The notes below the pieces were generated by a model that saw nothing but the letters and a program-made list of their open reading frames with translations, was not told the origin of the DNA and made no database searches. A stretch of DNA of 64,000 nucleotides, from assembly GCF_023476645.1 (NCBI RefSeq), contig NZ_JAMCOJ010000001.1:248001-312000 (forward strand), in the 5' to 3' direction. The first letter of the stretch is position 1, and the number at the start of each line of letters is the position of its first letter. The position numbers and the translations under genes were made by a program. Below are positions 8,905 through 17,242 of this stretch, piece by piece. Source of the DNA: Cellulophaga sp. 20_2_10 (GTDB lineage Bacteria > Bacteroidota > Bacteroidia > Flavobacteriales > Flavobacteriaceae).

Positions 8905-10128
8905 TTATACTTTAGGATAACAAGCATAATACTTTGTAACCGTTTTAGATAAAGTTTTACTATTTAACTGGTCAGATGCTTTTAAAACATCTGTTATTTT
9001 ACCATTTTCTCTTAAAACCTTAATTGGTTGTGTGTTTTGTACATAAGCCGTGTTTTTAATTTCTCCACTAAAAACAAAATAAGCTGTTTCTTCATCAGAT
9101 AAACTATGTTTCTCCTTAAAAGTCGCAAACTCCTTCTTCAACTTAATTACAGATATCGGTTTTTTCTTCACCTTAATATGAAGCAAATCTCTATGTAATA
9201 TCATTTTACTTAAAGTAGACAACACAAAATCATCTTGATACTGCCACTCTTTAATTGCTGCCATAATATCTACATCGTCTAACTCTGCAAATTTAGCAAT
9301 TACATCTGATGTAAAATCCTTTAATTCAATCTTGTTCTTCATAAAAAAAGACAAAATAGAGCTACAAGGTAAATCGCATCCCTTACTTATTAATGATTTA
9401 GCTCTGTGCAACGTTTTAATTAATAATTGCTCTGCTACTAAGCCAGTTTTATGTAAATACACTTGCCAGTACATAAACCTGCGAGCCATTAAAAATTTCT
9501 CTACCGAGTAGATTCCTTTTTCTTCTACAACCAAATCACCTTCTGCTACGTTAAGCATTGTAATTAGACGTTCTGCGTTAATGTTACCTTCTGCAACACC
9601 GGTGTAAAAACTATCTCTTTTAAGATAATCTAATCTATCCATATCTAGTTGACTAGACACTAAATCGTTTAAAAATTTCTTTGGATATTGTTTTTTAAAA
9701 ATAGCAATTGCCGTTTCTAAAGCACCATTAAACTCCTTATTTAATTGCTGCATAAAAACAAGAGATATAGCCTCATGATCCACACCCTCTACAATGGTAT
9801 GCTCCATTGCATGTGAAAATGGCCCATGACCAATATCATGCAACAAAATAGCACATAAAAGCCCTTCTTCTTCTTTAGGTGATATTTCAACACCCTTAAG
9901 GCGTAGTATCTGTACTGCTTGTTGCATTAAATGCATACACCCAACTGCATGCTGAAACCTAGTATGCTGTGCGCCAGGATAAACCAAGTAAGTTAAGCCC
10001 GTTTGCGATATTCTACGAAGCCTTTGAAAATAAGGATGCGCAATAATATTAAAAATTAGAGTACTAGGTATGCCAATAAATCCGTAAATTGGATCATTGA
10101 ATATTTTAAGTTTGTTAGATATAATCAA
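8905..10128 (-). CDS. HD-domain phosphohydrolase (dNTPase/SAMHD1-like)
   Basis: This 407-residue protein belongs to the HD superfamily of metal-dependent phosphohydrolases. The metal-binding set is visible: His60 in TRFQHAVG, His97-Asp98 in LLHDIGHGPFSH, and the later Asp in SQLDMDRLDYLKRDSF, a signature shared with dGTPases and SAMHD1-like enzymes. The C-terminal third is helical and variable. Family members hydrolyse dNTPs or related nucleotides, but the substrate here is not determinable from sequence. The gene lies upstream of lpxD on the same strand and is divergent from porX with only 37 bases between the start codons, so the two promoters must overlap. Confidence 0.88.
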   Translation of the reverse strand: MIISNKLKIFNDPIYGFIGIPSTLIFNIIAHPYFQRLRRISQTGLTYLVYPGAQHTRFQHAVGCMHLMQQAVQILRLKGVEISPKEEEGLLCAILLHDIGHGPFSHAMEHTIVEGVDHEAISLVFMQQLNKEFNGALETAIAIFKKQYPKKFLNDLVSSQLDMDRLDYLKRDSFYTGVAEGNINAERLITMLNVAEGDLVVEEKGIYSVEKFLMARRFMYWQVYLHKTGLVAEQLLIKTLHRAKSLISKGCDLPCSSILSFFMKNKIELKDFTSDVIAKFAELDDVDIMAAIKEWQYQDDFVLSTLSKMILHRDLLHIKVKKKPISVIKLKKEFATFKEKHSLSDEETAYFVFSGEIKNTAYVQNTQPIKVLRENGKITDVLKASDQLNSKTLSKTVTKYYACYPKV

Positions 10129-10165
10129 AATCTTCTTTCTTTACAATTACAAATATAGACACTAA

Positions 10166-11710
10166 ATGAACAAGATTACAATACTTTGGGTAGATGATGA
10201 AATAGATTTACTTAAACCACATATTATTTTTTTGGAAAAAAGAAATTATGAGGTAGTTACGTGCCAAAGCGGAAGAGAAGCTTTGGAGGAGCTAGAAACC
10301 ACCAAAGTTGACATTGTTTTTTTAGATGAAAATATGCCCGGAATTAGTGGTTTAGAAACCCTTACCGAAATTAAAAAAGTGCATACTACGCTACCTGTAG
10401 TAATGATTACAAAGAGCGAAGAAGAGCTTATAATGGAAGAAGCCATCGGCTCTAAAATAGCGGATTACCTTATTAAACCTGTTAATCCTCATCAGATTCT
10501 TTTAAGTTTAAAAAAGAGCTTAGATCACTCTAGGTTAATCTCAGAAAAAACAACATCTAACTACCAACAAGAGTTTCGAAAAATAGCTATGGATTTGTCT
10601 ATGGTAAATTCTTTTGAAGAATGGGCAGATTTATATAAAAAACTTATTCACTGGGAATTACAATTAGAAGAGATTGAAGATACTGGAATGTTTGAAATTC
10701 TAGAGTCTCAAAAAATCGAAGCTAACAATCAGTTTGGTAAATTTATTGAAAAAAATTACCCTGAATGGTTTTCAGGTGGAGACGCTCCTGTCTTATCGCA
10801 TAATTTATTTAAAAAATTAATTTCACCTGAATTAAAAGGAAAATCTACTTTGCTGGTTGTTGTAGATAATCTAAGATACGACCAATGGCTTGCTTTTGAA
10901 AGTACGGTAAACTCATTTTATAAAAAAACAAAAGAGACTCCTTATTATAGTATACTACCTACTGCAACACAATATGCTCGTAATGCTATTTTTTCTGGTT
11001 TAACGCCTTTAGAAATGGAAAAAAGACATCCAGAATGGTGGAAAAACGACACTGAAGAAGGTGGTAAAAATTTACACGAGGCAGATTTTCTTGGAGCACA
11101 ATTAAAAAGGCTTGGTTTAGATCTAAAATGGGACTACCATAAAATTAGCAGTCTAAAGCAAGGGAAGCATTTGTCTCAAAATTACAAAGCGCAAAAAGAG
11201 AACGATTTAACCGTTATTGTCTATAATTTTGTTGATATGCTTTCGCACTCCAAAACTGAAATGGAAGTGATAAAAGAGCTTGCTAGTAATGATAAAGCTT
11301 ATCGATCTTTAACGGTAAGTTGGTTTAAAAACTCTCCTTTACTAGAGATTATTCAACAAGCCCAAGCAATGGGTCAAAAATTAATTATCACCACAGACCA
11401 CGGCACAATTAATGTTAAGCAACCATCTAAGGTTATTGGAGATAAAGACACTAGCTTAAACTTAAGGTATAAGACAGGAAGAAGTTTATCTTATGAAGAT
11501 AAAGATGTGTTAGCTGCTAAAAAACCAGCTTCATTGCAATTGCCAACGATTAATATGAGTAGCTCTTATATTTTTGCTAAAAACGATTTATTCTTTGCTT
11601 ATCCAAATAACTACAATCACTATGTAAGTTATTACAGAAACACTTATCAACACGGTGGGGTTTCGCTAGAGGAAATGATAATTCCGTTTGTAGTTTTAGA
11701 GCCTAGATAA
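10166..11710 (+). CDS. porX: PorX-type response regulator with PglZ/alkaline phosphatase-like domain
   Basis: This 514-residue protein has an N-terminal receiver domain (about 1-125) with acidic pocket Asp10-Asp11, phospho-acceptor Asp54 (FLDENMPG) and the conserved Lys of YLIKPVNP. After a helical linker comes a PglZ domain of the alkaline phosphatase superfamily (about 205-514), with metal-binding-like VVVDNLRYDQW and ITTDHGT segments. This architecture is that of PorX, the response regulator that works with PorY and SigP to control type IX secretion in Bacteroidota. No porY or por structural genes lie nearby. Characterised PorX shows phosphodiesterase activity in the PglZ domain; that activity here is inferred from the retained motifs. 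Confidence 0.93.
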   Translation: MNKITILWVDDEIDLLKPHIIFLEKRNYEVVTCQSGREALEELETTKVDIVFLDENMPGISGLETLTEIKKVHTTLPVVMITKSEEELIMEEAIGSKIADYLIKPVNPHQILLSLKKSLDHSRLISEKTTSNYQQEFRKIAMDLSMVNSFEEWADLYKKLIHWELQLEEIEDTGMFEILESQKIEANNQFGKFIEKNYPEWFSGGDAPVLSHNLFKKLISPELKGKSTLLVVVDNLRYDQWLAFESTVNSFYKKTKETPYYSILPTATQYARNAIFSGLTPLEMEKRHPEWWKNDTEEGGKNLHEADFLGAQLKRLGLDLKWDYHKISSLKQGKHLSQNYKAQKENDLTVIVYNFVDMLSHSKTEMEVIKELASNDKAYRSLTVSWFKNSPLLEIIQQAQAMGQKLIITTDHGTINVKQPSKVIGDKDTSLNLRYKTGRSLSYEDKDVLAAKKPASLQLPTINMSSSYIFAKNDLFFAYPNNYNHYVSYYRNTYQHGGVSLEEMIIPFVVLEPR

Positions 11711-11733
11711 TTGTTTTTAAAGCAGTACCGTTT

Positions 11734-11741
11734 TATATTTG
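11734..11741 (+). promoter_or_regulatory. Promoter -7 element for tsaE
   Basis: TATATTTG is a full match to TAnnTTTG. A TTG occurs at 11711-11713, 20 bases upstream, as expected for the -33 element. The site lies right after the porX stop codon and 19 bases before the tsaE ATG. Confidence 0.65.
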
Positions 11742-11760
11742 CAGATCGTATTTTACAAAA

Positions 11761-12180
11761 ATGAACAAAACTTTTTCCACACAAGAAATACAGCTAATTG
11801 CTGAAGAAATTATAAAACAAGCACCAACTAAAACATTGTGTTTCTATGGTGAAATGGGTGCAGGCAAAACCACACTAATTAAGGCTATTGTCAAACAATT
11901 GGGCTGTGTAGGCGATACATCTAGCCCTACTTTTGGTATTGTTAATGAATATCAAAATACATCTAACGAAACACTAGCTTATCATTTTGATTTTTATAGG
12001 CTTGAAGATGAAATGGAAGCTTTAGACATTGGTGTAGAAGACTATTTCTACGCAAATAAATGGGTATTTATAGAGTGGCCAGAGAAAATAAGTTCTTTCT
12101 TACCAGAGGACGCTACTAACATAAAGCTAGAGGTAATAAGCCCTACAGAGCGAAAAATCAGTTTTTTAACAACAGCCTAG
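11761..12180 (+). CDS. tsaE: tRNA threonylcarbamoyladenosine biosynthesis ATPase
   Basis: TsaE is the ATPase that works with TsaB, TsaC and TsaD to make the t6A modification at position 37 of ANN-decoding tRNAs. The 139-residue product is typical in length and has the Walker A motif GEMGAGKT (30-37), the SSPTFGIVNEY segment and HFDFYRLE, all conserved in the family. It has its own promoter after porX and ends 76 bases before the alanine dehydrogenase gene. Confidence 0.95.
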   Translation: MNKTFSTQEIQLIAEEIIKQAPTKTLCFYGEMGAGKTTLIKAIVKQLGCVGDTSSPTFGIVNEYQNTSNETLAYHFDFYRLEDEMEALDIGVEDYFYANKWVFIEWPEKISSFLPEDATNIKLEVISPTERKISFLTTA

Positions 12181-12220
12181 TAAATCCCATTTATACGTAC
12201 AATTTTCAAAAATAAAATTG

Positions 12221-12228
12221 TAATTTTG
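12221..12228 (+). promoter_or_regulatory. Candidate -7 element for alanine dehydrogenase
   Basis: TAATTTTG matches TAnnTTTG and lies 28 bases upstream of the ATG at 12257, giving a leader of about 20 bases. The -33 region is A/T rich without a clear TTTG. Confidence 0.45.
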
Positions 12229-12256
12229 ATGGTCAGACTAACAAACTCTAACGGAT

Positions 12257-13456
12257 ATGAATCAGCCTTCTTCGCCATTTAGCAAATACCAATTAATACC
12301 ACAAGAAGAAAAGCTAGAAATACTTAGAAAAAAAGGCGAGATATTTATTGGTATCCTAAAAGAGAATCAATATCAAGAAAAAAGAATATGCTTAACTCCA
12401 GATGCTGTAAATGCCTTAACAAGTAATGGCCATAGAGTTTTAATTGAATCTGGCGCCGGTGAAAGTGCAAGCTTTTCTGATTTAGACTATACAAACGCAG
12501 GCGCAGAAGTAACAAAAGATACTAAAAAGGTTTTCTCTTGTCCTCTTATTTTAAAAGTAGAACCACCTACGCTATCGGAGATACAAATGTTAAATCCGCA
12601 GACTACAATTATATCTGCACTTCAAATAAAAACACAATCTAAAAAGTATTTTGAAGAGTTAGCTAAAAAGCGAATTACAGCTATTGCTTTTGAATACATA
12701 CAGGATGAAGACGGAAAATATCCTGCTGTTCGTTCTTTGAGTGAAATAGCTGGTATTTCATCAGTTTTAATAGCATCAGAACTAATGGCTACAACCAATA
12801 ATGGTAACGGCTTAATGTTTGGCAACATAAGCGGCGTACCACCGGTAGAGGTTGTTATTATTGGAGCTGGAACTGTTGGTGAATTTGCTGCAAGATCCGC
12901 AATTGGACTAGGAGCAAACGTTAAGATATTTGATAATTCTATTACCAAATTAAGACAAATACAAACCAACCTTAAACAGACCGTTTATACATCTACTATA
13001 CAACCAAAAAACCTTCTAAAATCTTTAAAAAGATGCGATGTCGCAATTGGCGCTATTCGCGGTAAAGACCGTTGCCCTGTTGTTGTTACAGAAACAATGG
13101 TAGAGAATATGAAAAAAGATGCTGTTATTATAGATGTTAGCATTGATATGGGTGGATGTTTTGAAACCTCTGAACTAACAACACATAATAAACCAACAAT
13201 AAAAAAGCACGGTGTAGTACATTATTGTGTACCTAATATACCGTCTAGATACCCTAAAACGTCCTCTATTTCCATTAGCAATATTTTTACGCCTTACCTC
13301 TTAAAAATTGGTGAAGATGGCGGAATGGAAAATGCATTGCGATTTGATAAAGGTTTACGTAATGGATTATACATGTACCACGGAATTTTAACAAACAAGT
13401 CTGTAGGAGAATGGTACGACTTGCAGTATAGTGATATCAATTTTTTAATTTTTTAA
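12257..13456 (+). CDS. ald: Alanine dehydrogenase
   Basis: This enzyme interconverts L-alanine and pyruvate plus ammonia with NAD(H). The 399-residue protein has the AlaDH/PNT N-terminal domain (KENQYQEKRICLTPDAV near 35-50) and the Rossmann loop VVIIGAGTVGEFAARSAIGLGAN (around 198-220; residues G-A-G-T-V-G). It is slightly longer at the N-terminus than the common 370-residue form, as seen in Bacteroidota homologues. Transhydrogenase alpha subunits share the fold, but there is no beta-subunit gene nearby. The DUF4258 gene begins 3 bases after the stop. Confidence 0.9.
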   Translation: MNQPSSPFSKYQLIPQEEKLEILRKKGEIFIGILKENQYQEKRICLTPDAVNALTSNGHRVLIESGAGESASFSDLDYTNAGAEVTKDTKKVFSCPLILKVEPPTLSEIQMLNPQTTIISALQIKTQSKKYFEELAKKRITAIAFEYIQDEDGKYPAVRSLSEIAGISSVLIASELMATTNNGNGLMFGNISGVPPVEVVIIGAGTVGEFAARSAIGLGANVKIFDNSITKLRQIQTNLKQTVYTSTIQPKNLLKSLKRCDVAIGAIRGKDRCPVVVTETMVENMKKDAVIIDVSIDMGGCFETSELTTHNKPTIKKHGVVHYCVPNIPSRYPKTSSISISNIFTPYLLKIGEDGGMENALRFDKGLRNGLYMYHGILTNKSVGEWYDLQYSDINFLIF

Positions 13457-13459
13457 TTT

Positions 13460-13846
13460 ATGGCTTTTATAAAACGATTGGGATGGTACTTAGTAGGACT
13501 ATCAATCGGTATTGTATTTTTAACTTTTTTCCTTAAAAAGAAATCAGAAGATACAGGAACAGAATTTTGCTACTTTCCAAATTGCAGAGTTCTAAAGGAT
13601 CTGCGATCTAAACCTTTATCATATTCAGATGAAATAAAAGTGCTTTTTGCAAGCGAAGCTCTAGATTCTATAACTGTAGCTCACTTTTTAACAGATGGCG
13701 AAATAGATTTTGGCAGTAGTGACACAGAGTCTACTCCATGCAAAACTTACAAAATTGAAGGCTTAGTAAAAGAAAAAGAAGCAATTTTAACGGTTGTTAA
13801 CTGCACTTCTAAAGTACTCGTAGATAAAATTGAGATAGAGAAATAA
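13460..13846 (+). CDS. Membrane-anchored DUF4258 protein
   Basis: This 128-residue protein has one transmembrane segment (about 8-26) followed by a lysine-rich KKKS stretch and a small soluble domain of the DUF4258 type. Its cysteines (FCYFPNC near 38-44, STPC and NC further on) could form disulfides if the domain is periplasmic. It begins 3 bases after the alanine dehydrogenase stop, so the two are probably translated from one message. No function is known. Other DUF4258 proteins occur in toxin-like settings, but nothing here suggests a toxin. Confidence 0.7.
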   Translation: MAFIKRLGWYLVGLSIGIVFLTFFLKKKSEDTGTEFCYFPNCRVLKDLRSKPLSYSDEIKVLFASEALDSITVAHFLTDGEIDFGSSDTESTPCKTYKIEGLVKEKEAILTVVNCTSKVLVDKIEIEK

Positions 13847-13856
13847 ACTATATTTA

Positions 13857-13917
13857 AACAATAAGTATAAAAAAAGGGTGAACTTTAAAAGTTCACCCTT
13901 TTTTTATACTTATTGTT
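13857..13917. terminator. 61-base perfect palindrome, bidirectional terminator
   Basis: The sequence is a perfect palindrome with 30-bp arms around a single central base at 13887. Its core is GGGTGAACTTT paired with its complement, flanked by seven A and seven T, then an outer arm TTGTTAATA-like stretch. It serves the converging DUF4258 gene (ends 13846) and proline dehydrogenase gene, whose stop codon at 13916-13918 lies at its edge. Confidence 0.9.
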
Positions 13918-15085
13918 ATTTTATTTTTCTTCGCTTACGCTCTTCCTTCAACAAAGATAACTCTCTAGTTGTTTGCCCAGCAACAGAAGTGTTTTCCTCT
14001 GCTCTGCGTATTAAGTACGGCATAACATCTCTAACAGGTCCAAAAGGCAAGTATTTAGCTACATTATACCCTTTATCTGCAAGATTAAATGAGATATGAT
14101 CACTCATACCATATAATTGTCCAAACCAAATACGAGTATCAGAGTGTGCAATGTTTTTCTCTTTCATTATTCGTACTAAATCATAACAGCTGTTCTCATT
14201 ATGGGTCCCCATAAATATAGACATTGCATCTAAATTATCAACCATATAAGCAACAGCTGAATCAAAGTTATCATCTGTAACTTTTTTGCTAGCACAAATA
14301 GGTGTTGGGTAGCCTTTTTTTTCAGCCCTGTCATTTTCTTTCTCCATATATGCACCACGCACTACTTTCATTCCTATTTTAAAGCCTTCTTCTTTAGCTT
14401 TCACATGTAGTTTTTTCAGATAATCTAACCTATCCCAACGGTACATTTGCAATGTATTAAACACCACAACCTTTTCTTTATTATACTTTTGCATCATTTG
14501 CGCGCATAAATCATCAGCTGCATCTTGCATCCAACTTTCTTCGCCATCTACCAAAAGAGCTACGTCCAAATCGTGTGCTTTTTTGCAAACCTTATCAAAT
14601 CTAGCAACAACTCTGCTCCATTCTAATTGCTCAGCATCAGTAAGCGTTATACCCGCTCCTACTTTTTCAAAAAGAATAAATCTACCAAAACCTGTTGGCT
14701 TAAATACCGCTAATGGTATAGATTCTTTTTCTTTAACAAAATCTAGTACATGTAAAATTTTCTCGTAAGCATCATCAAAATGAGTCTCATCTTCCTTACC
14801 CTCTACAGAATAATCTAAAATAGTACTCACTTTTTTATCATACATTTTATCTGCAACAGGCATACAGTCCTCTTCATTAACACCTCCACAAAAATGATCA
14901 AAAACCGTGGCCCTTATTAAGCCCTCTACGGGCAAATGGGCTTTAATAGCAAAATTTGTAACCGTAGTACCAATACGTACCAAGGGTTCGTTTGCTATTA
15001 GTTTAAACAAAAAATACGCTCTCTCTAATTCAGAATCCGATTTTAGAGCAAAAGCAGTTGCCGTATTTTCAAAAATATGTTCCAT
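13916..15085 (-). CDS. Proline dehydrogenase (PRODH, FAD-dependent)
   Basis: This 389-residue protein is a monofunctional proline dehydrogenase, oxidising L-proline to pyrroline-5-carboxylate with FAD. Family signatures include the barrel segments FKPTGFGR, LLVDGEESW, MYRWDRLDYL, KVVRGAYMEKE (flavin/proline binding), GTHNENS and LYGMSDHIS. The C-terminal YLIRRAEEN carries the paired arginines that bind the substrate carboxylate. I chose the ATG at 15085; a TTG three codons upstream is unlikely. No P5C dehydrogenase gene is nearby, so the second step is encoded elsewhere. It is divergent from aroB with a 95-base gap. Confidence 0.92.
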   Translation of the reverse strand: MEHIFENTATAFALKSDSELERAYFLFKLIANEPLVRIGTTVTNFAIKAHLPVEGLIRATVFDHFCGGVNEEDCMPVADKMYDKKVSTILDYSVEGKEDETHFDDAYEKILHVLDFVKEKESIPLAVFKPTGFGRFILFEKVGAGITLTDAEQLEWSRVVARFDKVCKKAHDLDVALLVDGEESWMQDAADDLCAQMMQKYNKEKVVVFNTLQMYRWDRLDYLKKLHVKAKEEGFKIGMKVVRGAYMEKENDRAEKKGYPTPICASKKVTDDNFDSAVAYMVDNLDAMSIFMGTHNENSCYDLVRIMKEKNIAHSDTRIWFGQLYGMSDHISFNLADKGYNVAKYLPFGPVRDVMPYLIRRAEENTSVAGQTTRELSLLKEERKRRKIK

Positions 15086-15180
15086 TTTTATCAATTTCGT
15101 AAAGGAGCAAATATAAATACAGATTTTGTATTCTAATAACTAAAATATGTCTTTATTTTGCGATAAGTAAAATAAAAATC

Positions 15181-16242
15181 ATGCAGTCAGTTTCAGCCAA
15201 TACATATTCAGTTCATTTTAACGATAAAGCGTATACAGAATTAAATACTCACCTAGAAAAAGCGAATTATTCTAAGGTGTTTATCTTAGTTGATGAAAAC
15301 ACACATCAACACTGTTTACCAAGCTTTATGTCTCAGATTTTTGGAGATTATAATTACGAAATTATAGAGATTGAAGAAGGCGAGATTAATAAAACTATAG
15401 AAACTTGCGTACAAGTTTGGCACGTATTATCTGAGCTAGAAGCAGATCGCAAAAGTGTAATGATTAACCTTGGCGGTGGTGTTATTACAGATTTAGGTGG
15501 TTTTGTTGCCTCTACTTTTAAAAGAGGCATAGATTTTATTAACGTACCTACTACCCTATTATCCATGGTCGATGCTTCTGTAGGCGGAAAAACAGGAGTA
15601 GATCTAGGTTCTTTAAAAAACCAAGTCGGTGTTATAAATTTACCGCAAATGGTATTGGTTATTTCTTCTTTTTTAGAAACATTAGAAGAAAGACAATTAC
15701 ACAGTGGTTTTGCAGAAATGCTGAAACATGGCTTAATTAGGGATAAAAAGTACTGGAACGAACTTAACTTAGTATCAGATTTTAATAAATTGGATGAGTT
15801 TATTTACGATTCTGTAGTTATCAAGAACGATGTTGTCATGCAAGATCCTACGGAACAAAATCTACGTAAAATCTTAAATTATGGTCACACACTTGGCCAC
15901 GCGGTTGAATCTTACTTTTTAGAAAGTGAAACTCATAAAACACTTTTGCACGGAGAAGCAATTGCTGTTGGCATGGTATTAGAAGCATATTTAAGCAACA
16001 AGCTTACAGGATTAAGCGATGATTCTTTACATAGTATAAAAAATACATTTATTCATAGATACGGTAAAGTTAGTTTTACCGAAGAGGATATAAAAAACAT
16101 ACTTACTTATTTAAAGTTTGATAAAAAGAATTCTCATGGGAATATTAATTTTGTTTTACTAGAAACCATAGGAGAATGTAAAATAGATGTTACAGTTCCT
16201 GAAGATTTACTGTATGAGTCATTTGCATACTACAAAGTTTAA
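15181..16242 (+). CDS. aroB: 3-dehydroquinate synthase
   Basis: AroB cyclises DAHP to 3-dehydroquinate, the second step of the shikimate pathway, using NAD and a divalent metal. The 353-residue length fits. The NAD-binding glycine-rich segment NLGGGVITDLGGF (about 97-109), VDASVGGKTGVD (substrate site), the metal-binding NYGHTLGHAVE and the HGEAIAVGM histidine are all present. It stands alone on the plus strand, followed after 97 bases by a small conserved unknown gene. Confidence 0.95.
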   Translation: MQSVSANTYSVHFNDKAYTELNTHLEKANYSKVFILVDENTHQHCLPSFMSQIFGDYNYEIIEIEEGEINKTIETCVQVWHVLSELEADRKSVMINLGGGVITDLGGFVASTFKRGIDFINVPTTLLSMVDASVGGKTGVDLGSLKNQVGVINLPQMVLVISSFLETLEERQLHSGFAEMLKHGLIRDKKYWNELNLVSDFNKLDEFIYDSVVIKNDVVMQDPTEQNLRKILNYGHTLGHAVESYFLESETHKTLLHGEAIAVGMVLEAYLSNKLTGLSDDSLHSIKNTFIHRYGKVSFTEEDIKNILTYLKFDKKNSHGNINFVLLETIGECKIDVTVPEDLLYESFAYYKV

Positions 16243-16339
16243 GTAACACACCTACATAAAACACCTGTTACACAACTCTTTACAATTTTTACGTAAAAAA
16301 AGTTTTAGCTTAGACTTTATAACCTAAAACCAACAAATT

Positions 16340-16639
16340 ATGTTACGCAAAATTGTAGATTACAAAAAATTAGACCATACTGTAGCCGCTAAACTGATAG
16401 AATCCTATCCTCACGGATATGGAGACGGAGACCTAATTGTTTTTAAAAATAGTAAAGGAGAATTTGTAGAAGCCGTAGAAGTAAAAACAGAAAAGATTAT
16501 TTATCTGGTAAGAATAAGCAAGAGCTTATCTAGCTTTATAGCAAACTTTGATGAGATTATTGAAAAAGAATTAGAACCTACAGATCTGGAAACTTCAGTA
16601 TCTAATTTTAGCATAGACACTGAAGCTGCAGAAAATTAA
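16340..16639 (+). CDS. Small conserved protein of unknown function
   Basis: I do not recognise a named domain in this 99-residue protein. It is soluble, without signal peptide or membrane segment. A central beta-rich region (PHGYGDGDLIVFKNSKGEFVE, about 25-45) is followed by a helix-forming acidic tail (FDEIIEKELEPTD). Codon use and composition resemble the neighbours, and the start is clean, with a long upstream stop-rich gap, so it looks like a real gene. It ends 16 bases from the converging DinB gene with no hairpin between them. Confidence 0.65.
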   Translation: MLRKIVDYKKLDHTVAAKLIESYPHGYGDGDLIVFKNSKGEFVEAVEVKTEKIIYLVRISKSLSSFIANFDEIIEKELEPTDLETSVSNFSIDTEAAEN

Positions 16640-16655
16640 ACAAACCCCTTATGCA

Positions 16656-17171
16656 TTAAAGGTATCTATTCATTATTATTTTAGAATGATGCTCTTGATG
16701 TCCGCATAACACAAAACCGGCAGCAGCAGTACTCATTGGTGAGTTGCTTGCAGAACCTCTAAACTTTAATTGCTCATCACTTAAATAAGCAAATAAAGAA
16801 GTGGTAGACGCCCTAACGTCTAAAAACTCTTGCAATAAACTTTGCTTTGTTCTTTTGTTTGCTCCAGATACTGGCACATAATCATCTTGTTCAAAACCAG
16901 GTAAAGGTGTTGCATCTAATCTAGAAAAACGCATTGCTCTATATTGAAAAATACGCTCGGTATCTATAATGTGCAATAATGCTTCTGCAATTGTCCATTT
17001 TTCCGGCGCATATGCAAAAACTAATTTATCCTCAGGTATTAGATCTAATAAGTTTCTAAACTGCTCTTTTCCGTTTTCTAATGCAGTTAACAAACTTACA
17101 TCTTCAACTAAATCTATATAGCCTTTATAATAAGAATTGTAATCTTCAGGCGTTAATGCTGTTGCTTTCAT
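16656..17171 (-). CDS. DinB-family protein
   Basis: This 171-residue protein has the DinB/YfiT four-helix fold. Three candidate metal-binding histidines appear in the right order: the LLHIIDTER helix near residue 66, and the C-terminal GHQEHHSKI. Family members include metal-dependent thiol transferases, but the substrate is unknown. I chose the ATG at 17171 (MKATALTPEDY); an alternative upstream start would add a hydrophobic stretch encoded by the terminator at 17189-17208, which is implausible. The hairpin directly upstream means this gene needs its own promoter or read-through. Confidence 0.8.
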   Translation of the reverse strand: MKATALTPEDYNSYYKGYIDLVEDVSLLTALENGKEQFRNLLDLIPEDKLVFAYAPEKWTIAEALLHIIDTERIFQYRAMRFSRLDATPLPGFEQDDYVPVSGANKRTKQSLLQEFLDVRASTTSLFAYLSDEQLKFRGSASNSPMSTAAAGFVLCGHQEHHSKIIMNRYL

Positions 17172-17188
17172 TTTATAAAATAAAAAAA

Positions 17189-17208
17189 CCCAATGTAAAA
17201 ACATTGGG
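17189..17208 (-). terminator. Terminator of the Lrp gene, adjacent to the DinB start
   Basis: A perfect 8-bp stem (CCCAATGT / ACATTGGG) with an AAAA loop is followed on the minus strand by seven T. It lies 34 bases after the Lrp stop codon and 17 bases before the DinB ATG. Confidence 0.8.
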
Positions 17209-17242
17209 CTTCTTAGTTATTAATTTGTTTCAATTAAAAAAA

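Noticed and set aside
13460-13846. Toxin of a toxin-antitoxin pair (DUF4258)
   Set aside because: The protein has a transmembrane anchor and no neighbouring antitoxin; it is coupled to alanine dehydrogenase.
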